From NCBI GenBank assembly GCA_000828075.3, contig JXCB02000023.1, positions 1 to 64,000 of the forward strand: 64,000 bases of DNA. Direction: 5' to 3'. This stretch comes from Tolypothrix campylonemoides VB511288. Its GTDB lineage: Bacteria > Cyanobacteriota > Cyanobacteriia > Cyanobacteriales > Nostocaceae. The notes below the pieces were generated by a model that saw nothing but the letters and a program-made list of their open reading frames with translations, was not told the DNA's origin and did not search any database. The position numbers and the translations under genes were made by a program. This document shows, piece after piece, positions 43,909-54,011 of this stretch; the first letter of the stretch is position 1, and the number at the start of each line of letters is the position of its first letter.

Positions 43909-45030
43909 ATGCGGCAACCTGCACACGGGGGAAATCTAGCTTGGGCAGCAGCGTTAGCTGGCTGTCCCCCAAGTGCTATTCTGGATTTTTCTGCCAGCAT
44001 CAGCCCCTTGGGACCTCCAAATAGCGCTCTAGCGGCAATTAAATCCCAATTGGGCAACCTCAGGCACTATCCAGACCCTGATTACGGTGAACTGAGAGCA
44101 AGTCTCAGTCACTTTCATCAACTGCCTCCTGAATGGATTTTGCCGGGTAACGGCTCGGCAGAATTACTTTCACTGGCAGGTCGGGAATTAGCACAATTAG
44201 CCGCAACAGCTTTAATAACTCCAGCCTTTGGCGACTACTATCGAGCGCTGGCGGCATACCACGCTGAGGTACTGGAGTTTCCTTTGTCTTTCGGGAGTAA
44301 CGCTCAAGAGTCATTTGTCATTCGTGATTTGTCAGTTATCCATGACAAAAGACAAAGAACAAACGACAAAGGACTATTGCTGAATAACCCTCACAATCCT
44401 ACGGGGAAGTTATTTTCGCGGGAAGCCATTCTGCCATACTTGAAGGAATTTGGCTTGGTGGTGGTGGATGAAGCTTTTATGGATTTTCTGCCCCCAGAAC
44501 AGGAACAAAGCCTGATAGAGGTGGTGCAGGAATATCCAAACTTAGTGATTTTGCGATCGCTCACCAAGTTCTACAGTCTGCCTGGTTTGCGACTGGGATA
44601 TGCGATCGCCCACCCCGACCGTTTGCGGCGCTGGCAGTTGTGGCGTGACCCTTGGCCCGTAAATACCTTGGCAGCAGCGGCAGCAGTCGCTGCGCTTAAG
44701 GATAAAGAGTTTCAAGAGCAAACCTGGGCATGGCTACCAGCAGCACGGGATCAACTCTTCCAGGGTTTAGCTTCTTTAAGCGGATTAGAACCCCTGCAAA
44801 GTGCGGCTAATTTTTTACTCGTTGAATCACAACAATCTAGTTCGCAGTTGCAGCAAAAATTACTCAAGCATCACCAGATTTTGATCCGTGATTGCTTGAG
44901 TTTTTCGGAACTAGGCGACAGGTATTTCCGGGTAGCCGTACGCTCTGGGTTAGATAATCAGCGCTTGCTAGAAGCTTTATCATTAGTCATTAGTGATGAG
45001 TCATTAGTCATTAAGAGAAAGGACAATTGA
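43909..45030 (+). CDS. CobD-like threonine-phosphate decarboxylase / aminotransferase
   Basis: A PLP enzyme of fold type I with the CobD start pattern (MRQPAHGGNLAWAAALAGCP, DFSASISPLGPP). The PLP lysine is in RSLTKFYSLPGLRLG. CobD makes the aminopropanol-phosphate arm of cobalamin, and HisC-like activity is a possible alternative. About 373 residues from ATG 43909; earlier starts run through HU. A polar insert (about residues 136-155) and the last 15 residues are encoded by GTCATTTGTC / TCATTAGTCATT-type repeats. Confidence 0.85.
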   Translation: MRQPAHGGNLAWAAALAGCPPSAILDFSASISPLGPPNSALAAIKSQLGNLRHYPDPDYGELRASLSHFHQLPPEWILPGNGSAELLSLAGRELAQLAATALITPAFGDYYRALAAYHAEVLEFPLSFGSNAQESFVIRDLSVIHDKRQRTNDKGLLLNNPHNPTGKLFSREAILPYLKEFGLVVVDEAFMDFLPPEQEQSLIEVVQEYPNLVILRSLTKFYSLPGLRLGYAIAHPDRLRRWQLWRDPWPVNTLAAAAAVAALKDKEFQEQTWAWLPAARDQLFQGLASLSGLEPLQSAANFLLVESQQSSSQLQQKLLKHHQILIRDCLSFSELGDRYFRVAVRSGLDNQRLLEALSLVISDESLVIKRKDN

Positions 45031-45052
45031 CAAAAGACAAAGGACAAATAAC

Positions 45053-46534
45053 GTGACTATTGACTACGATGTTGTGGTTATTGGTGGCAGTTTAGCTGGA
45101 CGCTATGCTGCCCTTACTGCTTCTCAACTCAAAGCCAAGGTTGCTTTGGTAGAACCAACGACAAACGGTGCATTAACAAAGTTAAACGCACCTTACGAGT
45201 TTATTTCTCACCATGCTTTAAACTACATCAGCAACCTTGCCAAAAAGCTGGGTGATGCTGCACTATTTGGGCTTCAGAGCGAATGTGCTGATACCAAAGA
45301 AAAATGCCAAATTTCTGCTCATGCACCCCAAGCAATGCTGTATGCTCATAGCGTTGTCTCCAATCTCCAAGAGCAGCATTCACCCGCTGTTTTAGCTGCC
45401 CAAGGAGTTGATGTCATTTTGGGCAATGGTCAATTTGAATCGTCACCCCATCTCTCATTTGCCGTTGATGGGCGAGTGCTACGCGCACGTAGCTATTTGC
45501 TTGCTACGGCTTCGCGTCCGGCAATTCCAGAGATTACAGGATTACAAAAAACTGGCTTTCTGAGCATACCTCAGATTTGGCAAGCGCTCTCGCGTTCTAC
45601 ACCACCATTACAGTGGGTGATTATTGGCGGTGTTCCCCAAAGCATTGAACTAGCTCAAACTCTAGCGCGGTTTGGTTATGATGTGACCTTGGTTGTAGAA
45701 CACCCGGATATTCTTCCTCAAGTTGATTCAGAGATAGCCCAACTGCTTTGCAGCCAGTTAGAAGCAGAAGGTGTACGCGTCTTTACCAAAACACGAGTCA
45801 CTCAGGTGAGACAAATTGAGGATAAAAAATGGCTTCAGGTGGGAGATAAAGCAATTGAAACAGATGAAATCGTAGTCGCGATAGCACAGCAGCCAAATAT
45901 TGAATCTTTAAATTTGGCAGCCGTAGATGTGAAATGGAATCAGCGTCGCCTGCTGGTGAATGACAAACTGCAAACTACCAACAAGCGTATCTGGGCTTGT
46001 GGTGATGTGATTGGTGGGTATGAATTTGTCAATATTGCTCATTACGAAGCCAGAGTAGCTTTGCAAAATGCACTCTTTTTCCCTAGGTTGAAAGTCAATT
46101 ATCGACATATTCCTTGGGGAGTATTTACGAACCCAATGTTTGCACAAGTCGGTTTAACAGAAGCGCAAGCCAAACGCCGATATAGTCCTGATGAAGTTAT
46201 TGTTTTGCGACAGTTTTTTAAAACATTATCAGCTGCCCAAATCCGAGACGAAACTACGGGTATGTGTAAACTCATTGCCCGTCCCAATGGGGAAATTTTG
46301 GGCGCTTCGCTCTTAGGTGCAGAAGCAGGCGAGTTAATTAATGTTATTGCAATGGCGATCGCTCAAAAAATCAAAGTCAATGCAATGGCGAATCTCGCTC
46401 CTTTGTGTCCCAGTTTCTCAGAAATTTTTGAGCAAGCTGCACTCTCTTGGAGTCAGCAAAAATTGAGCCGCAATCAAGCTTTGCAAGAGTGTCTGGAAAG
46501 CTTCTTTGACTTCCGGCGGAATTGGAATTTCTAA
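45053..46534 (+). CDS. Pyridine-nucleotide-disulfide-like oxidoreductase lacking the redox cysteines
   Basis: A 493-residue FAD/NAD-binding flavoprotein of the mercuric reductase / dihydrolipoamide dehydrogenase family. It has an FAD motif VVVIGGSLAGRYAA, an NAD motif WVIIGGVPQSIELA, a second FAD site RIWACGDVIGG and a C-terminal dimer domain. The redox-active CxxxxC is absent (TTNGALTKLNAPYEF at that place), and the usual C-terminal HP motif reads LCPSFSE. Disulfide chemistry is therefore unlikely; it may be an NAD(P)H-quinone or ferredoxin-type reductase. GTG start, 22 bp after the CobD-like gene. Confidence 0.87.
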   Translation: MTIDYDVVVIGGSLAGRYAALTASQLKAKVALVEPTTNGALTKLNAPYEFISHHALNYISNLAKKLGDAALFGLQSECADTKEKCQISAHAPQAMLYAHSVVSNLQEQHSPAVLAAQGVDVILGNGQFESSPHLSFAVDGRVLRARSYLLATASRPAIPEITGLQKTGFLSIPQIWQALSRSTPPLQWVIIGGVPQSIELAQTLARFGYDVTLVVEHPDILPQVDSEIAQLLCSQLEAEGVRVFTKTRVTQVRQIEDKKWLQVGDKAIETDEIVVAIAQQPNIESLNLAAVDVKWNQRRLLVNDKLQTTNKRIWACGDVIGGYEFVNIAHYEARVALQNALFFPRLKVNYRHIPWGVFTNPMFAQVGLTEAQAKRRYSPDEVIVLRQFFKTLSAAQIRDETTGMCKLIARPNGEILGASLLGAEAGELINVIAMAIAQKIKVNAMANLAPLCPSFSEIFEQAALSWSQQKLSRNQALQECLESFFDFRRNWNF

Positions 46535-46555
46535 ACTTTCACGAACCTCATATCA

Positions 46556-46635
46556 GGGAAAGAAGTGATTGGCAATACGCTTTAGGACTGAAAACCGATA
46601 CGGTCGAAGTTCAAACTCCGAGTGGGCAAGCCAGA
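46556..46635 (+). other. Degenerate tRNA-like segment in a 647-bp gap
   Basis: ATTGGCAATACGCTTTAGGACTGAAAA resembles the D-arm and anticodon region of tRNA-Leu, and GTTCAAACTCC resembles a T-loop, but anticodon and T-stems do not pair. I regard it as a remnant or chance. The rest of 46535-47181 shows no gene I can support. Confidence 0.2.
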
Positions 46636-47181
46636 TCATCTTTGAAAAGTGCAAGGTTTTACTTGAACCACTAACCCAAAGTTGATTTTCAAGCAATGCC
46701 CAAATACCAACTAGCTCTGATTAATGTTATATTTTATAGAACTTAATATTTTTCACAAAATTTTAGATTAGCTGATTGTGTCGCAGAGAGCGCCACTTAT
46801 TAGCAAAAGTACTAACCAAAAGTACTAATAAAGTTCGGTGATCCCTTCTTACAAGAACGAGCAGCTTTTTATCAAGCAAGGTAGTATTAGTAATACGTTA
46901 AAAGGTTTGCAACAATAGTTTATAAGTCTTAAAAAGAAAAGTCACAAGTCGTTAGACTAGCCAGCCGCCACCCTGCTTTGTCTGCGTTATCTGCACACAG
47001 TCAGGAAAATCGCTGGGTTTGCTGCAAAAACAGGCATTTTTTGCGGCATTAGCGCTCACTCTATGCCGTGTTGGACAGACACTGGCGGCATATTGCCTGT
47101 TAAGCAAAAAGCACGCTTCGGCAACAAGCAGCACTTTCCTACTGCACAAGACTGTCCTCTCGATTTGACGAATCTACTGGT

Positions 47182-47955
47182 ATGAGTAGCAATCAAAGAA
47201 GTTCCACCTGCCTAAAAAAGGAGAATAGCGGCTTGGCAATCAATCGTTGGAAACAGGATCTCAAAAATGACCTGATTGCTGGGTTGCTAGTCGTGATTCC
47301 CCTAGCAACTACCATTTGGCTTACGATTACTGTTGCGAATTGGGTCATCAACTTTCTCACCCAAATTCCCAAACAAGTAAATCCATTTCAGGGAATGCAC
47401 CCTATCTTAGTCAATGTACTCAATCTCTTAGTGGGACTGATGGTACCACTACTGAGTATTCTTGTGATTGGCTTGATGGCTCGAAATATTGCAGGACGGT
47501 GGTTACTAGATGTAGGTGAGCGGCTGTTGCAGGCAATCCCTTTAGCTGGACAGGTTTACAAAACTCTCAAGCAACTTCTAGAAACACTCTTAAAAGATAG
47601 CAACGGCAAGTTTCGCCGTGTGATTTTAGTAGAATATCCACGGGCAGGAATTTGGGCGATCGGCTTTGTTACAGGTATCATGAGTAGCGAGATCCAGGCT
47701 CAGATGTCTCGCCCCATGTTGAGCGTTTTCATACCAACAACCCCCAATCCCACCACTGGATGGTATGCGGTCGTTCCGGAAGACGAGGTTATAAACCTGT
47801 CATTATCGATTGAAGATGCCTTTAAAATTGTAGTTTCTGGTGGCATTGTTGCTCCTAATACCCGCTTAACTGAGTTGGTTATCTCTAAAGATCGGCAACT
47901 AGAAGTGCCACCCTTAGAAGCAAAACGGCAGATTATTCCTCTCGAAGAAACTTAA
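47182..47955 (+). CDS. DUF502 family membrane protein
   Basis: A 257-residue protein with two membrane spans (about residues 29-55, AGLLVVIPLATTIWLTITVA, and 73-98, LVNVLNLLVGLMVPLLSILV) and a soluble C-terminal domain (PLAGQVYKTLKQLLETLL, VILVEYPRAGIWAIGFVTG, VFIPTTPNPTTGWYAVVPED). This is the DUF502 pattern, widespread in cyanobacteria and plants (COV/LCV-like) with unclear function. nusB lies downstream on the same strand after a 408-bp gap. Confidence 0.9.
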   Translation: MSSNQRSSTCLKKENSGLAINRWKQDLKNDLIAGLLVVIPLATTIWLTITVANWVINFLTQIPKQVNPFQGMHPILVNVLNLLVGLMVPLLSILVIGLMARNIAGRWLLDVGERLLQAIPLAGQVYKTLKQLLETLLKDSNGKFRRVILVEYPRAGIWAIGFVTGIMSSEIQAQMSRPMLSVFIPTTPNPTTGWYAVVPEDEVINLSLSIEDAFKIVVSGGIVAPNTRLTELVISKDRQLEVPPLEAKRQIIPLEET

Positions 47956-48363
47956 AATCATGTAGTCATTATTGAAAAGAACACAGAACACAGAATGCAG
48001 AATGCAGAATAAGACAATCAGATGATGGTAGAACCCTCTCTCAGAAGTACCACTAAATCAAAGGTTTCGCGCTATCAAGGAAAGCGCAACTCGCCACCGA
48101 GCCGTACAGAATAAGCTAGAGTTCCTATTGTGTCGTCTTTTGTTCTTTCTTAATGATTAGTCATTACTTAAGAGGAGGCGCACTGGCGCGCTACCCGTTA
48201 TGAATGGAAGAAACACTCCCTCACTCCCTCACTCCCTCACTCCCTTACTCCTTCGCTCAAGAGTATTTCTTGAAAGTAGTTCCCCTATTCCCCGTGTCCC
48301 TTTGTCTGCCACTTCTCAATCTAAAACCAAAAATTTTTCCTCATATACTCTGAACTTACTTTT
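47956..48363. repeat. Gap with short tandem repeats
   Basis: No gene seen. AGAATGCAG repeats (about 47990-48011) and CACTCCCT repeats (about 48217-48245, same type as in ccmN) occur before nusB. Confidence 0.6.
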
Positions 48364-49014
48364 ATGCAAGAGCGTAAACCACGTCAAATAGCTCGGGAAT
48401 TGGCACTATTAAGCCTAAGCCAACTGCCGATAAACCCTAAGAAATTAGAAAAAATACCACCAGAGCAACTCGTACCAAAGTTGGTGCTAGCAGCAGTACG
48501 CACCCTGCGATCCGAAGTTCAAGATACTTTAGACAATGCGGCTGGGGAACTGCAACGCAGTAACGATCGCCTTCTGACGAGCCAAACACGCGCCGGTGAC
48601 CTCAATACCGCCAGAACAATGGTAAAAGAGGCGATCGTCCACACGCAAACAGCAATCAACAAGTTGGCTGCGACTATTGAATTTCCGGAACTGATTCAAC
48701 TTGCTAATCAAGATAGAGAAGTCCGGGAGTACGCCAAAGACATTATCATCGCTGTTAATGAAAACCGAAACACCATAGACGAGGAAATTTCTACTGCCTT
48801 GGTAGATTGGCAAGTCACTCGCCTGGCACACATAGACCGGGATATACTGCGAATCGCTGTGGCAGAAATGAAGTATCTTCGAGTTCCAGAAAGCGTGACA
48901 ATTAACGAAGCCATAGAGTTAGCTAAGCGCTACAGTGAAGAAGACAGCCATCGATTTATTAATGGTGTTTTGCGCCGAGTCACTGACCAAAGAAAGGTAG
49001 CAAGTACTCCATAG
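48364..49014 (+). CDS. nusB: Transcription antitermination factor NusB
   Basis: A 216-residue NusB, which binds boxA RNA with NusE during rRNA transcription. It starts [20 protein letters not shown]. The C-terminal core is [20 protein letters not shown] followed by [20 protein letters not shown] and FINGVLRRV. It has an insertion of about 70 residues after the first helix, common in cyanobacterial NusB. ftsY follows on the same strand after 227 bp, a frequent pairing in cyanobacteria. Confidence 0.95.
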   Translation: MQERKPRQIARELALLSLSQLPINPKKLEKIPPEQLVPKLVLAAVRTLRSEVQDTLDNAAGELQRSNDRLLTSQTRAGDLNTARTMVKEAIVHTQTAINKLAATIEFPELIQLANQDREVREYAKDIIIAVNENRNTIDEEISTALVDWQVTRLAHIDRDILRIAVAEMKYLRVPESVTINEAIELAKRYSEEDSHRFINGVLRRVTDQRKVASTP

Positions 49015-49241
49015 CAAAAAGGTTCAGTTATTCACTCAAGAATGCTAACTCAGTTTATTTGTGCCACTCAAGCCTCAAATTTTTTCCTAACCTCTCTCCC
49101 ACCTACGGGGGAAGGGGTAGGAAATTTTGGGTTGGAAGCGGTGAATCATTTGTGGCAAAGATTTCCTCAAGAAAAAGTTAAAAGTCGAATTAAACTCATA
49201 AACTGAAATAAAAACTTAAGTTTTATAACTAACTAGCTGCA

Positions 49242-50897
49242 ATGGTTTTTAATTGGTTCCGCCGTCAACATAACGAGCCTTCTGGTACTCCCTCTCAACA
49301 AAAGCAGGAAGAAACTCCTGCTGCAAAAGAACCTCAACCACAACCAGCCGAAACCTCTACCTCAGAAACTGCACCTGAGGTAGCGACTGACTTACTGGCT
49401 TATGCGAAAGCTGCTTATAAGAACATTCAGCAAAGGCAACAACCCCAGCCAGCAGAAACAAAAGAAACTGAGGTAACAGCCGAAGCACCACCAGAAGAAC
49501 CTGAAACAGAACCAGTTCAGGCAGAAACGACACAACCCCCAGAAGAAGTTGTTGTACCTGCGGACCAAATTACTGCCGAAGAACCAGATGGCACAGATGA
49601 ACTCAGCACACCACCAGAGGTGCCAGAAATTGCTGAAGAACCAGATGCTGACAGCTTCATTACTACAGATGTCGCTTCACCAGAACCCACTGAACCACCG
49701 ATAACACAAGAGGTAACGCCGCCAACACCACCTGCAACTTTATCATTTTTAGAAAGGGCAGCGGCAGAACGGCAAGCAAGACAAGAAAGACTCATAGCAA
49801 CCGCAATTGAAGTCCCAGAACCAGAGGTTCAACAGCAGGTAGCTGCAACTACCACTGCACCAGAGGTTACAGGCGAAATTCCTGGATTAGACTTAGATGA
49901 AGGATTTTTATGGTCAACAGAAGTCTTGGCGGCACAAGGGAGGCGTCCAGAAGACATTTCTTTTGAAGAAATCACTTGGCTGAAAAAGCTGCGACAAGGC
50001 TTAGACAAAACCCGCCGTAACATCCTTAACCAACTTAAGGCAATTGTCGGACAAGGTCCGCTTAACCAAGCAGCCGTAGGAGAGATTGAGGCATTGCTTT
50101 TGCAAGCTGATGTTGGTGTGGAAGCAACAGATTACATCATCAACACTTTACAGAACAAGCTTCGTCAAGAAGTCCTGCCACCAGAGGAGGCGATCGCCTA
50201 CCTGAAAAGTATCTTGCGAGATATGCTGGATGCACCAGTCAAACAATCTAGTAAGCCTATCTTTGTCCCAGAAAAAGAAACTCTCAACGTTTGGTTAATT
50301 ACTGGGGTAAATGGCGCTGGCAAAACCACCACCATTGGTAAACTCGCACACCTAGCAAATAAATCCGGCTATAAATGCTTGATTGGTGCAGCCGACACCT
50401 TCCGCGCCGCCGCTGTGGAACAAGTTAAGATTTGGGGCACTAGAAGTGGTGTGGAAGTTATTTCCAATCCTGCCAAGAATGCAGATCCAGCAGCAGTTGT
50501 GTTTGACGCCATCTCTGCTGCCACAGCCCGAGGGATAGAATTACTTCTGGTGGATACCGCCGGACGACTGCAAAATAAGAAAAATTTGATGGATGAACTC
50601 AGTAAAATCCGTCGCATTATTGATAAAAAAGCCCCCGGCGCTAAGATAGAGTCCCTTTTGGTTTTAGATGCAACTTTAGGTCAAAATGGATTGCGGCAAG
50701 CTGAAGTCTTTTCGGAAGCCGCACAACTAAGTGGTGTCGTTTTGACTAAGCTGGATAGTACTGCTAAAGGAGGCGTTGCCCTTGCCGTGGTGCAGCAGTT
50801 AGGCTTACCTATTCGTTTTATTGGTGCTGGGGAAGGAATTGAAGATTTGCGTCCTTTTTCTAGCTATGAGTTTGTGGAAGCACTCTTGAATGGTTAG
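49242..50897 (+). CDS. ftsY: Signal recognition particle receptor FtsY
   Basis: SRP GTPase that docks ribosome-nascent-chain complexes at the membrane. The 551-residue protein has an acidic, Pro/Glu/Thr-rich N-terminal region (about residues 10-245), then the N domain and the NG GTPase: GVNGAGKTTTIGKLA, DTFRAAAVEQ, DTAGRLQNK, TKLDSTAKGGVALAV. The closing GAGEGIEDLRPF motif is intact. The acidic part is long but has a normal composition for FtsY. Confidence 0.96.
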   Translation: MVFNWFRRQHNEPSGTPSQQKQEETPAAKEPQPQPAETSTSETAPEVATDLLAYAKAAYKNIQQRQQPQPAETKETEVTAEAPPEEPETEPVQAETTQPPEEVVVPADQITAEEPDGTDELSTPPEVPEIAEEPDADSFITTDVASPEPTEPPITQEVTPPTPPATLSFLERAAAERQARQERLIATAIEVPEPEVQQQVAATTTAPEVTGEIPGLDLDEGFLWSTEVLAAQGRRPEDISFEEITWLKKLRQGLDKTRRNILNQLKAIVGQGPLNQAAVGEIEALLLQADVGVEATDYIINTLQNKLRQEVLPPEEAIAYLKSILRDMLDAPVKQSSKPIFVPEKETLNVWLITGVNGAGKTTTIGKLAHLANKSGYKCLIGAADTFRAAAVEQVKIWGTRSGVEVISNPAKNADPAAVVFDAISAATARGIELLLVDTAGRLQNKKNLMDELSKIRRIIDKKAPGAKIESLLVLDATLGQNGLRQAEVFSEAAQLSGVVLTKLDSTAKGGVALAVVQQLGLPIRFIGAGEGIEDLRPFSSYEFVEALLNG

Positions 50898-50914
50898 CTT
50901 CATAAATTATGAGA

Positions 50915-51155
50915 TATAGCGGTTCTCAATTGAGAAGAATACAGTTTTAGACTCTTGTGGGATGGGCATCCTACCCGTCCTAGTATCCGGGCGCGCTGTC
51001 CTGTGCCTACCTGAGATCTTGCAAGAGTTACAACACTAAACCCTCGTTACCTCTTTCAACCTGGTAACGAGATATTAGAGCCTCTGGCTCTTGTTGGATG
51101 CAAGATCTGAGCTACCTCACAAAAATTGTATTGTACTCAAGTAAGAACCGCTATA
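50915..51155. mobile_element. MITE-like element (TATAGCGGTTCT ends) with a nested second element
   Basis: TATAGCGGTTCT (50915-50926) and AGAACCGCTATA (51144-51155) are perfect 12-bp terminal inverted repeats. Inside, about 51005-51120, is a second unit with TGCAAGATCTGAGC-type ends (as at 4580-4745) and a 9-bp hairpin CTCGTTACC/GGTAACGAG (about 51042-51070). No coding sequence. Confidence 0.65.
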
Positions 51156-51769
51156 TTCGTGGCAATGCCCACCCCAAAGAAAACCGCTGTAAGTCAAAAT
51201 TCCCTGACTTAATATTAAAAAATATTCTCTAGTGGTAAATTAAAGATTTAAAGAGTGACGGTGAAACAGCAACTGATTGTCTAACTTTTAGATGAAACGT
51301 TCTAATTTATACTGTTTCTCGATTTGGTGCCGCAGCTTGTACCTGTTGGTGTGATGATTTATCTACAATGCATTTTAGTGTACATATTTTCAGCTATGTG
51401 GATAAGGGTAAGCCTTGACAATGATCAGACCCTAAGGTACAAGCAAGCATTTTTGACACCTAACGGTGGAAAAGCCAAGCTATTTTATATATCGAAAGGT
51501 ATAGGACTAAGTTCTTAAAGTATGATATATTTTTGAGCTTATCAGTGTTTATCTACAATGGTTGTTTTTTGCAGGTCGTTTTGTGCTAAAAATATATGAC
51601 TTTATATATTAAAAAATTAAATAAGCAAATGAAATACGAAAGACTTTTAGAATTTAGACCTTACGTTTTTCTACTCTTGCTAAACTGACAAACTTACCAC
51701 AATATGGTTTAGCAATCCAAAAACGAAAGTATTTATAAGGAATAAAGAACAAGAATAATGTAAATCACA
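51156..51769. other. AT-rich leader region before the SpoIIE-type phosphatase
   Basis: About 614 bp without a gene I can support; a 64-codon ORF at 51324-51518 has no family features. It probably carries the promoter and long leader of the following gene. Confidence 0.5.
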
Positions 51770-53173
51770 ATGGTAACTGTGCCTCAACCACCGTCTCAAC
51801 CAACTGACAGTAATAGCGGTGCCCCGACAACCCAGGTCACTCCAGTTGTGGCACTTAAAGAACTCGTGGCACGGTTGCACCGAGAACAAAATAAAATTCA
51901 AGATTTACTGAGTTCTTTGGGATTTGCTTTGCGAAGCTTCAATAATTTGAATCAGTTTTTGGAACTGATTCCTTTGATGGCAACAAGAGTCACAGATGCA
52001 GATGGTAGTGCTCTCTTTCTGTACAAACCCAATGGTCAAGTAAGATTAGAACAGCTGCATTGGCAGGATAGTAGGCAGCGTAAGAATATCCGCAAGGCAC
52101 TAGAAACCGCAACGAGTCAAATCACATATGTGCCGAATACCCAACCTTTAGCAATGACCACGGGTGCATTGGATGACTATATGCATCGCTGCTTGGGACC
52201 AGATATACAAATCTTTGGTACAGCTATTCTGGTAAAGCATACAGAACGGGGATGGCTTTACGTTTTGAGTCGCGAACCAGAATATACTTGGACAGAAACC
52301 AGACAAAAGTTAGTCCGCCTAGTGGCAGATCAAACGGCAGTAGCAATAGAAAATGATGAACTTGCCGTAGAACTGAGGAAAAAAGAACGCCTAGACCAAG
52401 AACTCGAAATTGGGGCAGAAATTCAAAGGCGACTTCTGCCACGCCAATGCCCTAATATTTCAGGTGTTGCCCTTGCGGCACGCTGTAAACCAGCCAATCG
52501 TGTTGGCGGAGACTATTACGACTTTATTCCCACAAATCACAATCAAATTCAGCCAAACAACAAAGGCACTTTAGATGCTGCAGATGGTCGCTGGGCTTTG
52601 GTGATTGGTGATGTTATGGGCAAAGGAGTCCCTGCAGGACTGATTATGACTATGATGCGGGGAATGCTGCGGGGAGAAGTGTTACACAGTCATCCCCCCA
52701 AACGAATCCTGCAAAACTTGAATCGAGTGATGTATGCAGATTTGGAAAATTCCCACCGCTTTGTCACTCTATTTTACTCAGAGTATGACCCCAAAACACG
52801 GATTTTGTCTTTCAGCAATGCAGCACACAATCCGCCGATGTGGTGGCATGCGGCAACGAAAACAGTGACTCGTTTAGATACCTTTGGAATGCTTATCGGT
52901 TTAGATGCTAACAACCAATACGAAGATGGTCAGGCACAGTTAGAGCCGGGAGACATCATTCTTTATTATACAGATGGCTTGACCGATGCAGCAGCTGCAA
53001 GTGGCGATCGCTTTGATGAAGAAAACCTCGTTGTGGTATTTAGCTACGCTTGTAGAATTTGTAGTGGACCAGAGGAAATACTAGATTATTTATTTAACCA
53101 AGTGCAACAATTTATTGGTGGCGATAAGCAAAACACCGATGATATGACATTGGTAGTACTGCAAGCGCAATAG
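51770..53173 (+). CDS. GAF domain plus SpoIIE/RsbU-type PP2C phosphatase
   Basis: A 467-residue signalling phosphatase. The N-terminal GAF domain covers about residues 45-200 (LELIPLMATRVTDADGSALF, LVRLVADQTAVAIEN). A short coiled coil with the RsbU-type linker ELEIGAEIQRRLLP follows, then a PP2C domain (about 245-465) with metal motifs GGDYYDF, VIGDVMGKG, YYTDGLTDA and DDMTLVVL. Such enzymes dephosphorylate anti-sigma antagonists. No partner gene is adjacent. Confidence 0.93.
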   Translation: MVTVPQPPSQPTDSNSGAPTTQVTPVVALKELVARLHREQNKIQDLLSSLGFALRSFNNLNQFLELIPLMATRVTDADGSALFLYKPNGQVRLEQLHWQDSRQRKNIRKALETATSQITYVPNTQPLAMTTGALDDYMHRCLGPDIQIFGTAILVKHTERGWLYVLSREPEYTWTETRQKLVRLVADQTAVAIENDELAVELRKKERLDQELEIGAEIQRRLLPRQCPNISGVALAARCKPANRVGGDYYDFIPTNHNQIQPNNKGTLDAADGRWALVIGDVMGKGVPAGLIMTMMRGMLRGEVLHSHPPKRILQNLNRVMYADLENSHRFVTLFYSEYDPKTRILSFSNAAHNPPMWWHAATKTVTRLDTFGMLIGLDANNQYEDGQAQLEPGDIILYYTDGLTDAAAASGDRFDEENLVVVFSYACRICSGPEEILDYLFNQVQQFIGGDKQNTDDMTLVVLQAQ

Positions 53174-53195
53174 TTAACATACAGTGCTTTTCATT

Positions 53196-53290
53196 TGAAT
53201 GAAGTACAAATTTATCTGTGTCCATCTGTGTCCATCTGTGGTTCATTATTTCTTTGTGTACCTTACCCAATTGCAAACCGCTGTAATTCG
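53196..53290. repeat. Dispersed repeat, second copy
   Basis: Matches the block at 19660-19775 over most of its length (TCTGTGTCCATCTGTGG tandem units, then TTCATTATTTCTTTG and a GCAAACCGCT end). Confidence 0.7.
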
Positions 53291-53312
53291 TAATTATTCG
53301 GTCAATAGGTAG

Positions 53313-53942
53313 TCACCCACAAGCAAGCGCTAGCCAACTTGGGTATGCGTAAGAATTAAGAGTAAGCAACTTTAAGCCACGATAAGTCTTAAATACCCAA
53401 CTTGCTGTTGTCTGAAGATTCTCCATCAAACGAGTATCTTCGCCGCCAAAAGCTTCAAACGCAAGACTCCACCAAGCATTCTCTTGAATGATCACATGGG
53501 TAAGTTCTACTGTACAACCGTTGTCGATACCTTCATTTTTTGAAACAACAGGTTGTGGTGGAAACTCAGGGAAAACTTGGTAAAGTTGTGAATAGCGAAT
53601 TTTCTGGACACTTACCCATGAAGCGTTGTCTAGAACGAGGTTTGGTTGAAAACTTTCTTCTGTAGGATCACAACACAGCCACTTGCCCCATTTCTCTGTG
53701 TTACCCTCTACGAATTCGCCAAAACGCCCAACTCCTAGTTCTGCTTTGCGCCATTTGACTTCTAGCCGTCCTTGACGCAATTTGATTCCTAAGAAGTCAC
53801 ACGTTGGTGAGTAAAGATACAAATCTTCCCGTTCTTCTGGTGGTTGTAGCGGTTCAATCAGACAATTTTGCTCAAACCAAAGTTCAACTTCTTGCGGTAT
53901 TGTGCCTGGGTAAAACCAGCGTAGTTCGTAAGTTGTCAGCAT
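53313..53942 (-). CDS. Conserved-type hypothetical, possible CYTH-like barrel
   Basis: A 209-residue soluble protein starting MLTTYELRWFYPGTIPQEVE. It is rich in Trp, Glu and Arg, with alternating charged strands such as GIKLRQGRLEVKWR and CTVELTHVIIQENAWWSLAF. The pattern suggests a beta-barrel of the CYTH/triphosphate-tunnel type, but I do not recognise the family with certainty. No signal peptide or membrane span. It lies divergent from the PsbP-family gene. Confidence 0.7.
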   Translation of the reverse strand: MLTTYELRWFYPGTIPQEVELWFEQNCLIEPLQPPEEREDLYLYSPTCDFLGIKLRQGRLEVKWRKAELGVGRFGEFVEGNTEKWGKWLCCDPTEESFQPNLVLDNASWVSVQKIRYSQLYQVFPEFPPQPVVSKNEGIDNGCTVELTHVIIQENAWWSLAFEAFGGEDTRLMENLQTTASWVFKTYRGLKLLTLNSYAYPSWLALACG

Positions 53943-54011
53943 ACATGGGACAATGAAAACGAGAAATTACACTTGCCTTGTGTTGCTTCCAGCCTAAAGG
54001 AAACTGTAGAA

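Noticed and set aside
46952-47149. 65-codon minus-strand ORF before the DUF502 gene
   Set aside because: No ribosome site or recognisable motif; probably chance in a non-coding gap.
51324-51518. 64-codon ORF before the SpoIIE-type phosphatase
   Set aside because: Unusual composition, weak start context, no family features.
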